From contig NC_040016.1 of the NCBI RefSeq assembly GCF_000972845.2, forward strand, positions 9,134,701-9,198,700: DNA of 64,000 nt, in the 5' to 3' direction. The notes under the pieces are model-generated. The model searched no databases. It was not told where the DNA came from and saw nothing but the letters and a program-made list of their open reading frames with translations. Made by a program: the position numbers and the translations under genes. The stretch is from Larimichthys crocea. Its lineage: Eukaryota > Chordata > Actinopteri > Sciaenidae. Numbering within the stretch: the first letter of the stretch is position 1; each line of letters begins with the position of its first letter. Below are positions 13,055 through 27,000 of this stretch, piece after piece.

Positions 13055-14991
13055 TGCAGTCCATTTCCCATTTACTACATTAAGCATCTGCATTCAATAC
13101 CTGTATTTGACAGGCATTGCTACAGCTAAAATGGAAAAAAAAAAGATGAATACGTTGGTGCCAGTAACAGTGACTCACCTTCTCTCCTTTGGGCCCAGGA
13201 GGTCCAGCCACAGCCTGTAAGTGTGCAGAAAAATTGAGAAAATAACAGTAATTACCTATGCTGCACAGTATATGTTCTTGTTCATGGAACAACCATTAGG
13301 CTTTCAAGCTATATTAGATCAAGAGCCTTAATGTCTTCCACAAGGACAGCCAACAAATGCACAACTTCTACGGCTTAACCACTGCACTACACCAGACTGA
13401 AAGTCTGACATCTAAACTTTTGTTTTACAAAAATGTGTTTTTTTGTGCCCTGTCTTCTCAGATTCCAGAAAAGTTGTTTGATTCGAGACTGAGTGAATGA
13501 AGCAAAGTGGAATCCTGACTTCTTGGACTCAACTGAAACACAAAAATATGCTTGCAGCGGTCTTTTACAAAGCTTTATATATGTCTTTTATCAAAGTCCA
13601 TTTCAGGTGTGGAGTTGAAAAATGCAACGTCACTTCATCTTTGTTTCCGTGTGTGTGTGTATGTGTGTGTGAACAAATGGTGAGGCAGTTGAGCAGATGG
13701 ACAAGTGTTGCCTGGTTATTTATCAAGCGAGTGAACTCACTGACAGTGTCACCGTAGCTCTGTCCAAGGTGCTGAACCTGAGTCTGTCAGCGGTGAGGGA
13801 GCTCTTCGAGACACTCATCACAATTCATGTCAACATCCCAAACAGCGGGAATGGCAAGGAATACAGAGTGCGTAACAATCGAATTCCATCTTTGTGTCTT
13901 TTTGTCTAGACACATTTCACCAGCAGAGATAAACAACAACCCTGGCAACGAGAATCTCCCGGCAATGATGAGTTTAAAAAAGAAAAGAGGACAGGGTGTC
14001 TAGTGGCGTACCGGTTGAGACACATACCATATGCTGTGAGACCTTTATGCCGGGGACCTTTGGTAAATGTCATACCTCTCTCTGATAAAAGTTACAATAT
14101 GATATGAACTCAGGACAAATATCCCTTGAGACACAATATGTGCACCCTTCCATAATGAAAAAACACCCATAGAGGCAGCATGCAAAAGGATATAAAGAAA
14201 TTTTACAAGCAAACATTGCCGAGAAAAAAATGAGTTGGAGCACCAAACGCTAGTGGAAAGAATGAAGATGTGTGACAATTAAATTGTTGTATGGTTGGAT
14301 AAACATGTGCCTTACATGCATAACATGAACACCTCGGCTTTTATACATACTGCCAAACAGATGTTCCATCTCTGAAACACCTGTTCCACATCTGTGCAAC
14401 GACTTATCGACTTGCTATCAAAATGCTTAGAAAACAGTGCAGTTTTGAGTTAACAGCTAGTAAATGTGTGTGTTACTGCATGTCACTGTCAAATCTGGCA
14501 GCTAACCTGCTGCTTTGCATTACAAAAGGCTCCGCTCCGGGCTAAAAAGTTTGATCACTCCTGGCTCAAACGAGGGCGGAATCTGTCGCAGCAGAAAATT
14601 TAGAGCGGAGTCATTTTTTAAGATAAGGTCAGGCGCATGCACAGGTTATTAAAAGCTTGAATAAAAGTTTATATGTTAAATTAGTCTAATTGGTGTTGGT
14701 ATCTGCAGTGTAGAGGTATGAGATGGTTTTGACTGAAATTTATGAATGTATCTGACCTCTGTCATTTTCAGTCTCACTAAGCTGAAATTTGGCTTAATTG
14801 AGATTCTCATTGGCAGAGCTGGCACAGACTTTGTGAAGCCGAGCCAATCCTTATTAACAGATGCCTGCAGTCACTCAAATACTGGCAGGCAACAATATTT
14901 CAGTGTCAGTGCTAAGGTTGTATCCATTTGAAAGCCAAGTAGAACTGGCAAATCATGGCTGAGCAGAGGTGGACTTTACCTTTAGTCCAGG

Positions 14992-15085
<94 letters not shown>

Positions 15086-18000
15086 GCCTGTAACCATAAC
15101 GATACAAAGTTTCCTTTGAACCTAAAATATTGATGCTTGGATATGGTGAAGAGTAATATTTAATTCAAGCAATAATTCAAGGAAACTCATCGTGTGGATG
15201 TCTTCACCTTAACGTGGGAGAAGCTACGCATCCAGTTTACTCTGCTTTGCCACTTCCTAACAGATGTTTAACGTGCATGATCGTGCATGATTAGACAATG
15301 AGGTCTTGGACTGGTGAGACTGTAACGCGCGTTGCTTTGTTCTGCTTTTGGTAAAATCTTGAACTAGCACAATATGTTTGTGTTCACCAGGCTCTTTTTC
15401 TTGTCATTTTTAAAGGTTAAATGCAAAATGAGATTCGAGCCAGGGATGTAGTTTACATCTTACCTACTACAAGATATTTAAGAACAAATACAAGGCAACC
15501 CAGACCAGCTGGTGCTACTTGCTGACTGACAGTGCTTTAATAGAACTCTCAAAGCAATTATCCATGCAAGGATTTAGCTGAAATTCACATTGATGTTTGG
15601 TTATTTTTAGAGTGGGAGGCACTACAGTCCTCCACAGGGTTTTCCCCCCATTTCGATACAATCCTGCAAAAAAAAAAAACCCTCAAGGGCTGTACTGCAC
15701 CAGATAATATAAACCTGTGAGGGTAGAGTGAACACAAGGAAAGAGTAACTAAATATTTTTCAAACATGTGAAAACTCATTTCACTGGGTGTGCAAGTGCC
15801 AGAGAATTTGCTCTTTGAATGTCAATCAATAACAGAGAAATCCCACTGAGACAGCTTGCATGGGAAGATGCAGTCCTTGTGTTACCGCCTAATCCCAGCT
15901 CAAAACACTTACCAAATGGCAAGGGATGTTTATGAAAGTACACAGCTCACTAACAGACATGACCTTATTTGATTTAACCCCAGAATTTTGTGAAAGTTTG
16001 GAGAAACGCGTCTCCCCTGTTCCTGGTTAGCGTGAACATCGAGAGGAATAAACAGATAGCAGAGGCAGCTGTCAGCACAGAAACAAGAGCAGTTTCCAAA
16101 TTCATTGAGCATTCAATGACCACCGCAAACCTCTGCTTTGCCCGTTGTATTGACTCCATCCGCAGGCTACTAATGGATCCCCTCCTCCACAGATAGAACA
16201 TGTCCGTCTGTCTATATGTCTGACTATATTCTGTTACTTTCTGTTTGCGAGCAGCTCACACTGCTGCAGCCTTTTCAGAGATACCAGAGTACAAATATCA
16301 GACTTTATAGACAGCGAGCAGCAGCATATAAGTAACTAACAGTGCGACTCCGGACCAACTATAAAAAAATGAATAGCAGGGAAATGTTTCTGGAGGCAGC
16401 TCCAGCTCCTGGGTGGACAAACAGAAGCCCAACCACTGCCCCTGCAAGATGCCTCAAACTAGGACCACCTATTGTTGTACATCAAATGAAAACTGCAGTA
16501 GGAGGCTAATAATAGCACTACAAAATTTATTTTTTTCATTGCTCTAGGCAGCAAATCACTCTGTTGCTGGGATCACATCCAATAAAAGCAACCACAAAAC
16601 CAATTTCATTGACTGTCTACAGCTACAACATGTTCTCACCTTCCCTGGAGGACCGCTGTCTCCCTGCTCCCCCTTTAAGCCGGCCTGGCCTGGAGGTCCA
16701 GCAATGCCCTGAGGGACAAATTATTGCACGATGACCTGATAAAAACAGCACAGCGCACGCTACACACTACATACACAGTCAACTACATGAACACAAACAG
16801 ATGCACACACACACACACACACCTGCTTTCCTGGTAATCCATGTATTCCTTCTTTGCCAGGTACCCCATCTCTTCCAGGGACTCCTGGTTTACCAGCTTC
16901 ACCCTGGGGAGCAGCACAAACTTCAGTGTATGTAACATGTATTTGTGTGCAGTCACAAATAAAAATGTGTTGGGTTTTTTTTACGTCTCCAAACATCACT
17001 TCACCATTTTCCAGTTTGTTTGCTTCTCGTTATAATTATTGTTTTAATATATTTCTTCTGTGACATTGAGATATTATCACACAGTTTCCAACAAAAATAA
17101 TATGATAACGGTAACTGTAACTGGTAAAAATTCAGCATGGTATACATGCCATGCTGAGCGGTTTGCTTGTTTTTTAACTGAAGGAACAACAAGTCACATG
17201 TTCCCGAATTATGAACACAAAACGCAGCTGAAGCCGCCATTTGTCAACAAAAAACTCACTGCACATGTTTTTGGCATTTTTATTTAATTACTTTCCCATT
17301 TTCAGTTCTAACAGAAAGGCCTCAGGATCAAAACATTTCTTCAATTTTACACTTCCTCACTGTGCGGTGCAGCAACAGTACCAGCCAGATCAAAATTGCA
17401 CACTCACCACCTGCCCTGAAAGTCCTGGGGGGCCCTGTGGACCCTGCGGGGGATAAATAAATACAGTGGTATGTGATACACGAACGCAAGATTTTCAATG
17501 AATTTCATGAAACATAAAAGCAGTTTTTTCCCCCTGAAGAGACGCTGTGATTTATTGGAACACTTACTACAGCTCCCGGAGGGCCTGGTGGTCCCGGCAG
17601 ACCTGTGCTCCCTTGAGCACCAGGAGGCCCCTGAAGAGAGGAGAAATAAAGTCACACACTGCAGATCTGTTATACAACTTCACAGTCTAGATTGTGATGT
17701 GTAATGTGACTGTGTACTCGGGCAATTTGATGTCTTTTCTAAAATACCACTGGAGTTGTTTTACCTGGACGCCAACACCCGCCTCTCCTTGGTTACCCTG
17801 TGAAAAACAAACTTTTTTACAACTATGGCCTGCAAGAAAGAAGGAAAAAGAGTTTCTGCACACTGTGATGAACTCACCTTCACGCCTGGTGGACCTGGAA
17901 GCCCGTTGGGACCCATGGGGCCCTAATAAATACACATATCAGCGACATGTAAACGGCTGTTGTTAATAACGGTCTGTGTATGCGTATACGTGCTTTGTCA

Positions 18001-21000
18001 TGTGTGTGACACTTACAGTTGGTCCCCTCATGCCAGGCTCTCCTGGGTTTCCCTAGAAGAAAAATACAAGTCATATACAGTACATGATATATTTACTAAA
18101 ACAGCACACAGCCAACATTTTAAAGAAATATTTTGACATTTTGGAAAAGATTATTTGCGTTCTTGCTGTGAGTTAGGTAATAAGACTGATGCTACTCTTG
18201 TGTTAGTCATTAAATGACTTCTTGGAGTCTCCTCTAACAACCTCACGGTGACGACAAAACTCCAGGAAGTCACTGCACACAGCTAACAAACGCATGACAC
18301 ATATTTATGCATAAATATGTTTCTAAAAATTAAGCACATAAAAAAAATTGACTTTTTATGTGCTAATATTGGACAACATGGATTTAACACAAATAATGCA
18401 CAGACATATCACTGAGATACATGAGTGTCTCTGCAGGAGACAACATCTGTGAGTCGTGACAACAGGTAGGACAACACAGACACAAGAGGATCAACAATGT
18501 CAACAAAGAGACACATGCTAAGCTCTGAGAGAAGTAAGCACACGACAGACAGCAGGCACAGCTGCATGCATGATAAGCAGACTAAAGCGAACTGACAACA
18601 CAGTACATTTTGGAGAACACTCAATTTAGTAACACCCTCACTTTTGTATGTTGGATTCTGGTAAGATTCGGCTCAGGATGTCTGATTTCCTTTCAGTTTT
18701 TCAATTTGCCTGGAAGTTACATGACCTGTGTGCATCCTGAGGATAGGTTATTCTAGTCTACTGTTATTAAATGCAGATACATCTTTCGAAGCTACTTGAT
18801 GTAACCTAAAGCCCACTGGTATCTCTACAGCTTTGGTCCACTCCCACATCTCCCTCTTGTATCTGATACCACAGGGACCAATAATCCCAGCCCGCCCTCC
18901 TCCAGAGCACAAGCATGCCAGCCTGCAGCAGAGAACCTACCGGTCTGCCTAGAACTCCTGGGAACCCAGGCAAGCCCTAGAGAGGATGAAAGACAGAGGA
19001 AGGTGGATGACAGGAGGGTGGGGGGGATAGGTGGGTGGAGAACAGTGTTGGAAAAGGGGAAACAAACAACACAGAAAAGGAAATGGACAGAGATAAGGCA
19101 CATATGAGAGACAGAAAGAGAGAGAGGGAGAGGAAGTTGGAGAGTGAGGAGTTAGCTGCACAGCTGTAAAAGGTTACTGTCTAAAGGATCTATGAAGCCT
19201 CGGCCCAAGAGGGGGAAAAGAGAGCTCCATCAGCTTAGTGCTTGCAGCCGGCCCAGTGGTTTTCTCTCAAGCTCAAGCCTAAGAAAAGGCCCATTTGCTG
19301 GTTACTCACTGGTTGGCCTCGAGGACCAGCAGGCCCTGTTGGGCCCTGCTCCGGCATGGTGGGAAGGAAAACAAAAAGTGTGAAGAAGTGCTTAATATCT
19401 CTCCTTTCTTAACATTCACTCCTGCACCCAGATAACAAGCTGGCACGAGGTATACAGTTCATAATCTGACCAACAGTGTGTTTGGGAGTTTAGTGAATGA
19501 AGAGACATGAAACCTTAATGTGTCTCTGATGTGAACTGGAATGCTGCTATATTTACACACGATGCTGTAAAGTTATGAAGACAAATACAAAAGAACAAAT
19601 AAGCAAGAATTTTATGAATACATTACTAACTATAAATTATTAACTATATTTTGTTACTCTCATAAGAAAAAATACACACTTACCAAGTCTTTGAAGCAAG
19701 AAATATGAACAAAAAGTGTCTCTGAACCAAGAAAGTCATTACTATATCATGCTCTTTGTGAAAATTTCAAAAATCTAAAAACACAATATTGTCAGTTTCA
19801 ACTTCACTGTCATCTTCAGAGGTATAACTCAGCTCTCACATCCTGTATTTATCCAGTATCTTACCGGTTTCCCATCCTGACCAGGTTTTCCTGATTCTCC
19901 TGGTATTCCCTGAGATGACAAACCACAGATCGCTTCTTATGAAACATGTCATAGTTTTTCATTGTGCCTTGAATGTAGGATTGTAGGACTAAGTGTAGGT
20001 AGGTTCAAAGTCGGATTTTGTGATTATTACAACATTCTTATCTAGATTACACCTGAGAGTCGACTCACCTGCTGGCCATCACGTCCTCTTTCACCAGATT
20101 CTCCTCTGTCTCCTTTGTCACCACGAGCTCCAGCAAAACCCTGTGAGGTACATCAAAAGTAGGTCATTTACATATAGAAACGTATCACAGTGCGTGACAT
20201 ATTATGTATGAATCTTACCCGCTCTCCTTTAAGTCCTATTGGTCCGGCAGCACCAGGTTCTCCCTTTTGTCCTGCAACTCCTGGAGCGCCTCGGGCCCCA
20301 GGCATACCGGTCAATACTGACTCAGCAGATGCTCCCTACAGTACATACACACATTAATGTGCGTGAACTCCATTGTATGTGTCTCTACAAAATGTGGTTT
20401 CACTGCATTAGAGATGAGGAGGAGTTTACCTTTTGACCTGCTGGGCCGGGGGGTCCTGTTAGTCCGAGTTTACCCTAAAAAACAGACACATCAAACATAA
20501 ATTTCTTCTCACTGGCTTTGATTCTGAGGACCAAAGTAAACAATGTAACATAAGCACTTACAGACTCTCCTTTGTCACCTTTCTCTCCACTCGCCCCCTG
20601 AAACACAAAGAAACGTGATATTAGCAGAATCATGTTGAGAAAAATGAAAATTTGTTTACCCAACTCTCCCCTTCACCTGTGCTGGGTATAGTTACTTTGG
20701 AAAGTAGCTAATTAGGTTACAACGCTATTTACGTTACAGCATCACCTATGAATAAAAGTAATGCGTTAGAGTACTCAGGCGGCACCACGCACATGCTGCA
20801 AGTTAACTGACACAGACACACAGCCTGTTTTAAATGCACCGAGACGTCCTGACAATGAATAACGTCAGTCATCCAACCAAACTAACTGTAACAGGAAAGA
20901 CAGTCAGCAATACGCCACATAGCGTTTTATTAATTAATTATTTTTTGATCAGTCAGAACATATGATCAAAATTCAAGAGTTTCCTAATCTTGTTTGGTAC

Positions 21001-24000
21001 TCATATATACCTACCCAGTCCAGGTAGCCTATATATGAACACCAAACAAGATTTTTTAACCCGAATGCAGTTATGAAAGTGCATTTAAGTACGCTTAAGT
21101 AAACACAATCTGAGGTAGACAGGTAGCAGATTCAGATCCTTTTTTTAAAAAATAACGAAGTTACTGATTGCTTAATGCACGAAACTAACGCGGTACGTTA
21201 CACGTTACAAGAAAAAAGTAATTAGAGTACTCTAACGCGTTACTTTGTAACGCATTACCGACAGCACTGCCCTTCACCTTATCTCCAGGTCTTCCAGCCT
21301 CCCCGAGTTCTCCAGCTCGCCCAGGAACTCCCGGTATTCCCGGCTTGCCTGGCTCTCCAGCAGGTCCTGGGGGTCCCTCAGGTCCCCGCTCACTAATGGC
21401 TCTACCTGGAGGCCCAGTTGCTCCTGCGGGTCCTCGCTCCCCTTGATCTCCTTTGACGCCTCTCTCTCCTGGAAAACCACGACCACCCTGGTGCACAACA
21501 GGAAGTGGAAAGAGATAAAAATATATATAATTTTTGAGCATGACGTGATAAACATTTAAATGTAGTGTACCCTTCGGACTTGTTCTGTTCTCACTGGGGG
21601 CTGTTCACAGGTGTTTCCAAGATGCCTTTAGTCATACTTACATCTAAACCAGATTGTCCTCTTTGTCCAGGTTCACCCCTGTCTCCTTTTGCACCTTTCT
21701 CTGGCTTCTGCACTGTGTGAGTCAGTACTGTGTCCTTTATGGCCACAACAGCCTTCAGATCAGACACCTGTGTGGAAGGCAAAAAAGGGGAATGGTTGGC
21801 AAGAGCTTCACAACTCTCAGCCAGTGGTCCCTGTCTGTGAAATGCGTTTGATCTAAAGTGAGGACTAGAAATATAGTGTCCAAAAATATCCAAGGTTACC
21901 TAATGGTAATTTTAAAAAGTGATACATACAAAAACTCTGAACTGCGAGAGTTTGTCATCTGCAAAGAATACTAAATGAGGCTAGTAAACTATGAATGCAC
22001 TATGTTTATTCTAAGAAGTGATAAGTCATTACTACATGACCTCAGCCGCTGCATACTGCTGTGGTTTTAAACTACTGCCCGTCCTATTTTCACCATGCCC
22101 ATAAACCAGGAGCAAATTTTTATTTGACCGTGGCGACTCGGTTAATCCACTTTTACTGGATTGAAGACATTTTATTTTCACACTATTTGAGCTGTTTGAC
22201 GCAGCTGAACATGAGTTATAAATACATCCGGGAGCTGTAAATGGAATGATGACATCTGCGAGAACAAATGGACAATAACACTTTACCGGTTCTCTGATTT
22301 TTTTTCCATTAGCAAGACAGTTAAAGTATTTATCCCTAATAGATACATAATAAATGCTCTGACTGTGTTTATGTAAATCTAGAGTTTGCCAAACTATATG
22401 TTTATCTATATATAGTACTGATGAGAAGAGTACCAATCAAAATGCTGTGCAGTGTGTGCAGTGTGTGTGTGTGTCTACTGCATTTAAATTTAACATAATT
22501 ACATAAAATACTGAAAACTAGAAACACAAAAGATTTAGAGAATCATTCAATCATAACACACATACCTGAATGCCTAAGCCGGACAGAGCCTTCTGTACAT
22601 CCTGGTAATAAAAATAGAAAAGACGTTATTCCACAAGGATGAACAATATTGACAATAACTGTTTCCAGAAGTCACAGTTGAGTCATCGCAGGTTATGTGC
22701 TGAAGTCTTACCACTGCTGTTCCAGGTTTGCCCGGTGCCCCGTCCTCTCCTGGGTCTCCCTGCCAATAAAAATATATCAAGTGTCAACACAAAACACATG
22801 AAACTTCAACTCGTGTCACATTTTCAATATAACAAGGATGGAAGTTTAACTTACAGCTTCGCCTTTGAGGCCGGCTGGCCCTCTGTCTCCCTGGAACAAA
22901 GAAAGTTAGAAGGTCAAAAAGCAGACTAAGTGGTTAGTAATCTAAAGCAAACCGAGATCAATAAAGACCATCATGACTTACTCTAGCCCCCGCAGCTCCT
23001 GGGATCCCAGGTACGCCCTGAAGGACAGAGCAAGGGCAATGATAAAAACATCAACAGATAAAAGTGTGGGAGGGCTGCAGTAGCATACAGAGACAGATGT
23101 AGATAAAGCACATGTCTTTGCTGCTGCACGTGGGAGAGCAATGCTGCTGAGGGATAAAATGACCAGACCAGAGCTAGATACTGTGTTTAAATACAGTTTT
23201 TTTCTATGGTGGCATGCAAAACCAAAACATATTAACATGTAGGGGGATTGTTTTGTGTGTAAAATGAGTTTATTCCTACTGTATATTATTCCTAGCACAC
23301 AACACTGCAGGAAAAGCAGTATTGCTTGTGTTAGACTGTAATCCGCATTTAAAGAATGTAATTAACAGCAAGTCATGCACACTCACAGGGGTTCCTGGAG
23401 GCCCCTGCGGACCTGGGATTGGTGCCGCTTCAACTCCTTTAACATACACAACCTGAGAAACAGGGATAGGGATTTGACTGGTAAAAATGGAAAACTCAGT
23501 CACGTTTGAAATCGTTTTAAATGTGTCTACATCATTCAGACCTGCCCAGGAGGACCAATGTTGCCAGGTATTCCAGGAGACCCCGCAGGCCCAGAGGGTC
23601 CTACAGGTCCAGCAAGCCCCCGGTCTCCTTTCAGCCCATCACGGCCCTGGAAAACAGATGCGATTAAACAGCTGAGACTCTTTCTACACGGGTTACTTCC
23701 TCCTGCACTATAGTAGAGGCTGAACTATCAAATCAAAGCAGGTGGCTGCTGCCACCCCTCCACTGATGTTTGAGAGATAATTAATAAGAATTTGCACATG
23801 AAAACAGCACTCTGACATTTGGCGCCTCTCTGGATTCCTCTCAGAAGTGGCTTCCCCTTAAAGGCTAAGCTTGATCATTAGAAGCCAGTAAATGTATATA
23901 GCCGCTTCTGAGAAGCCTATTGATTCGGCAGTGAGTGAGAGTGTGATGGTAATGTCAATGTCAGAGCAAACTACAGTTGATAAATACACACTTGAGGAGG

Positions 24001-27000
24001 GGAGTAATGAGGAGAAAAGAAAGGAAGAAAACCCGTGTAATACAATAAAGTCAAGGAAGGCAGGATCAATACAGGAAGGAGCGGGTGAAATAGGGCAGGT
24101 CGAGTGAGGCAGGATAGAGTGAAGAAACAAACTGACAACAAAAGACAAAGAGATAATAAAATAAAGGAGATCTGCCAAACTGACATCTCTTCCAGCTGCT
24201 CCTGGCTCTCCTTTGTCCCCCTGCAGATTGAAGACAGCAGAGTCAAGTTCATGAAGAAATACAGACACAATGAAAACATTACTCACAAACGATTTTATAA
24301 TATCTTTATAAAAATGCACTGGTCCGACCAATCTAAATTAACGTTGGATTTCATTTTGAGTTAGTTTTGTTTATTTTGTGCTTTTACATGTTGTGTGTCC
24401 TGTATGCTTCAAAATAATAATTAGATGTTGAGCAAATATAGATATATGGCAGCAGTCATATCAGAAAATTTGACAGCAACATTTTGTTTTCGGGCAGCTT
24501 AAGCTACTTTTATTGAAAAGGATCCTGTAACCCTGGTAACTAAACCTCATCCTGTCAGCGCCGGATCGTCACATAAACTAAAAAAAATAGCCACAAACCT
24601 TTCTCCCATCTTCACCTGGAACACCATCCTCGCCCTGTAAGTCAAAATAAAATGTATTAGAACAAAGGTCTGATGGCCGGTCTGCTGCAGGAGCACTCAG
24701 ATAATTCAGTACCATTATGCCAAGACAGCCATTACTGTACTGCTTTTGATCAGTAAACATAATTCACAGGGAAGAGCACAATCAAGGCTTTTACTAATTA
24801 GAGAACCATATAGAGACATACTGAGAGAGAGAAACAGCACTACTACTGTAACAGGATTCATATTCTGACTGAACAGAATCAACATCAAAATATGTCAGTC
24901 GACTCACTAACAATGTGCAACCTGTCATATGTCACAGAGAGAGGGCATTAATTATAGTGCTGAATTATACCAGCTGAGAAAAAATAAGAAAGTTACCATT
25001 TTTCCAGGAGCCCCAGGTTTGCCATCTTCACCTGCTTTACCCTGAAATATGACAGCAAGGGTGAAGAAGCATAACGGAGTACATATGATTGAAAAACAGA
25101 CTGTGAAAGCAATGAATGGAGCAGACTGCCGGAGAAATATGTATATACAGAAATGCATGTATGACTAGTATATAAAAAAGGTTTGTGTGTGGATGTGTGT
25201 GTACTCACAGGTGTCCCTGCTGTGCCTGGAGGCCCAACAGGTCCTGCGGGGCCCTGTTCTCCTCTAATTCCTGGTAAACCCTGGTAAATGAAGCCAACAC
25301 GCATCACTGTGCATGATTTAATCTCACTTTTATTCAGTGCCTGATAAGAACTTATTGAGATTTGGTCAGATTTTATGGGGAGCTTAGAACACTGTTTGAA
25401 GTGTATAATTTAATGCTGTAACACTGCTAACACACTGATTTGTACATCTAAGAAATTTAGATGTACACAGGACATGAAATGGGAACTGCATTTTGTTTTG
25501 GTTGCAATACAGTAGCAGTTATTGAGCTGTCACGTCTCTGCCGCTCAATATGGGATTGAGAGTCTTGAACTAAATCGTGTTGAACAGTTGTGTACATTCA
25601 GAGTCATTGTTATAGTCAATATTACACAATAATCTCCTGTAAAACTGGACTCGGAGCGTCTTGCAGTGAGCTTATGCAACAGGAGCAAGGACTGAATTAA
25701 CACCTCCACAGTGCCCTCTACAGTACGTACAGGTAAAGTGCAAGTCAGGGTTTAATATGTGTTTAATACAGAATTTAAATAATATGGTCAAAATGAAATA
25801 AATAAATAAATAGAAACAAATCTATTACTAATCTCACTACTACAGTGAGCATAAAACAAGCATATCAGCATTCATTTCTAAAATGATTGATAAATGAAAG
25901 AACAATGGTATTTTTCTAATAAAAATCAAAGGGCCATAAAAGAAAAAAAGGAACCTTACATCTCTCCCATGATCGCCCTGTTTCCCAGGATCACCCTGTA
26001 AACACAAAGAAAAAACACAGTCACCACCCAGTGCTGCTGTACATACAATGTGTGTTTTATAGTAAAGATGATATAAACTGAAGTACCCTCTGACCAGGTG
26101 GTCCAGGAGCACCTGGTTTACCATCCAGTCCAGGACGTCCGTCTAACCCCGATGCTCCCCTTTCTCCCTGATCACACAGAGGTTTATGGTTAGAAAACTA
26201 CTTTCACTTTTGGCCAAGAAGCTTCCTGCCAGGCCCTCTGCATTTCATCCCACTGAAAATCTGCTGCACATGAAACAGAATCCAGAGGAATGAAGTATAT
26301 GGGTCAGCTCAGTAGGTGAACATTGATTTCAAACCTTCTCTCCAGGTGCTCCTCTCTCTCCTGAGTCACCCTGGAAATATATAATATCAAATGCATTAGA
26401 TGTGAACGTGATGTAAATGAGGAAATGTGCAAATGATTCGTATATTTTCAAAAATCCAGTTATGAGAAATGAAGTAAGAGAAGCAGTCAGAAAAAGTAAA
26501 CTCACTCTTGTGCCTGCGGGCCCTCGTTGTCCCTCAGGACCCTTTAGACACAGCAGGGAAAGTCACAGACGATCATCAGTCATGCATACTAAGTCAACTG
26601 GGAAAGAGGTCAGCATGCATACAGATGCACATACAGTGGCTTATCAGATGCTACAAGAATGAGACAAACTCACTCGTAGGCCTGCGGCTCCAGGAGTCCC
26701 TGCTTCGCCTTTCTGGCCTTTGCTACCATGCTCTCCTGGGTCACCATCGTCACCCTGGGGATCGCAGTGACATTGTTTTAGCTGCTAATTTCTTTTACAC
26801 AATTCACTTTCAGCTAATTATGACATGGTGGTCATGGGTTTTACCATCCCATCTCTGCAGTGACCACAATAGACACAATAAATAAATGGATTTTAGAGAA
26901 AACTCCTCACAGGGTCATTACATACCTTCTCTCCTCGCTCTCCTTTTAGCTGACCCTGGATGTCAGCCTGTTGAAGAGAACAAAGATTGAAAATTGCATT

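Noticed and set aside
20677..21269. A missed coding exon inside the MITE
   Set aside because: The element has no Gly-X-Y coding, and exons 21278-21487 and 20562-20597 join in phase without it.
22032..22436. Minus-strand 134-codon ORF
   Set aside because: It lies in the intron between the hinge exons, has no Gly-X-Y or other domain, and skipping it keeps the reading frame.
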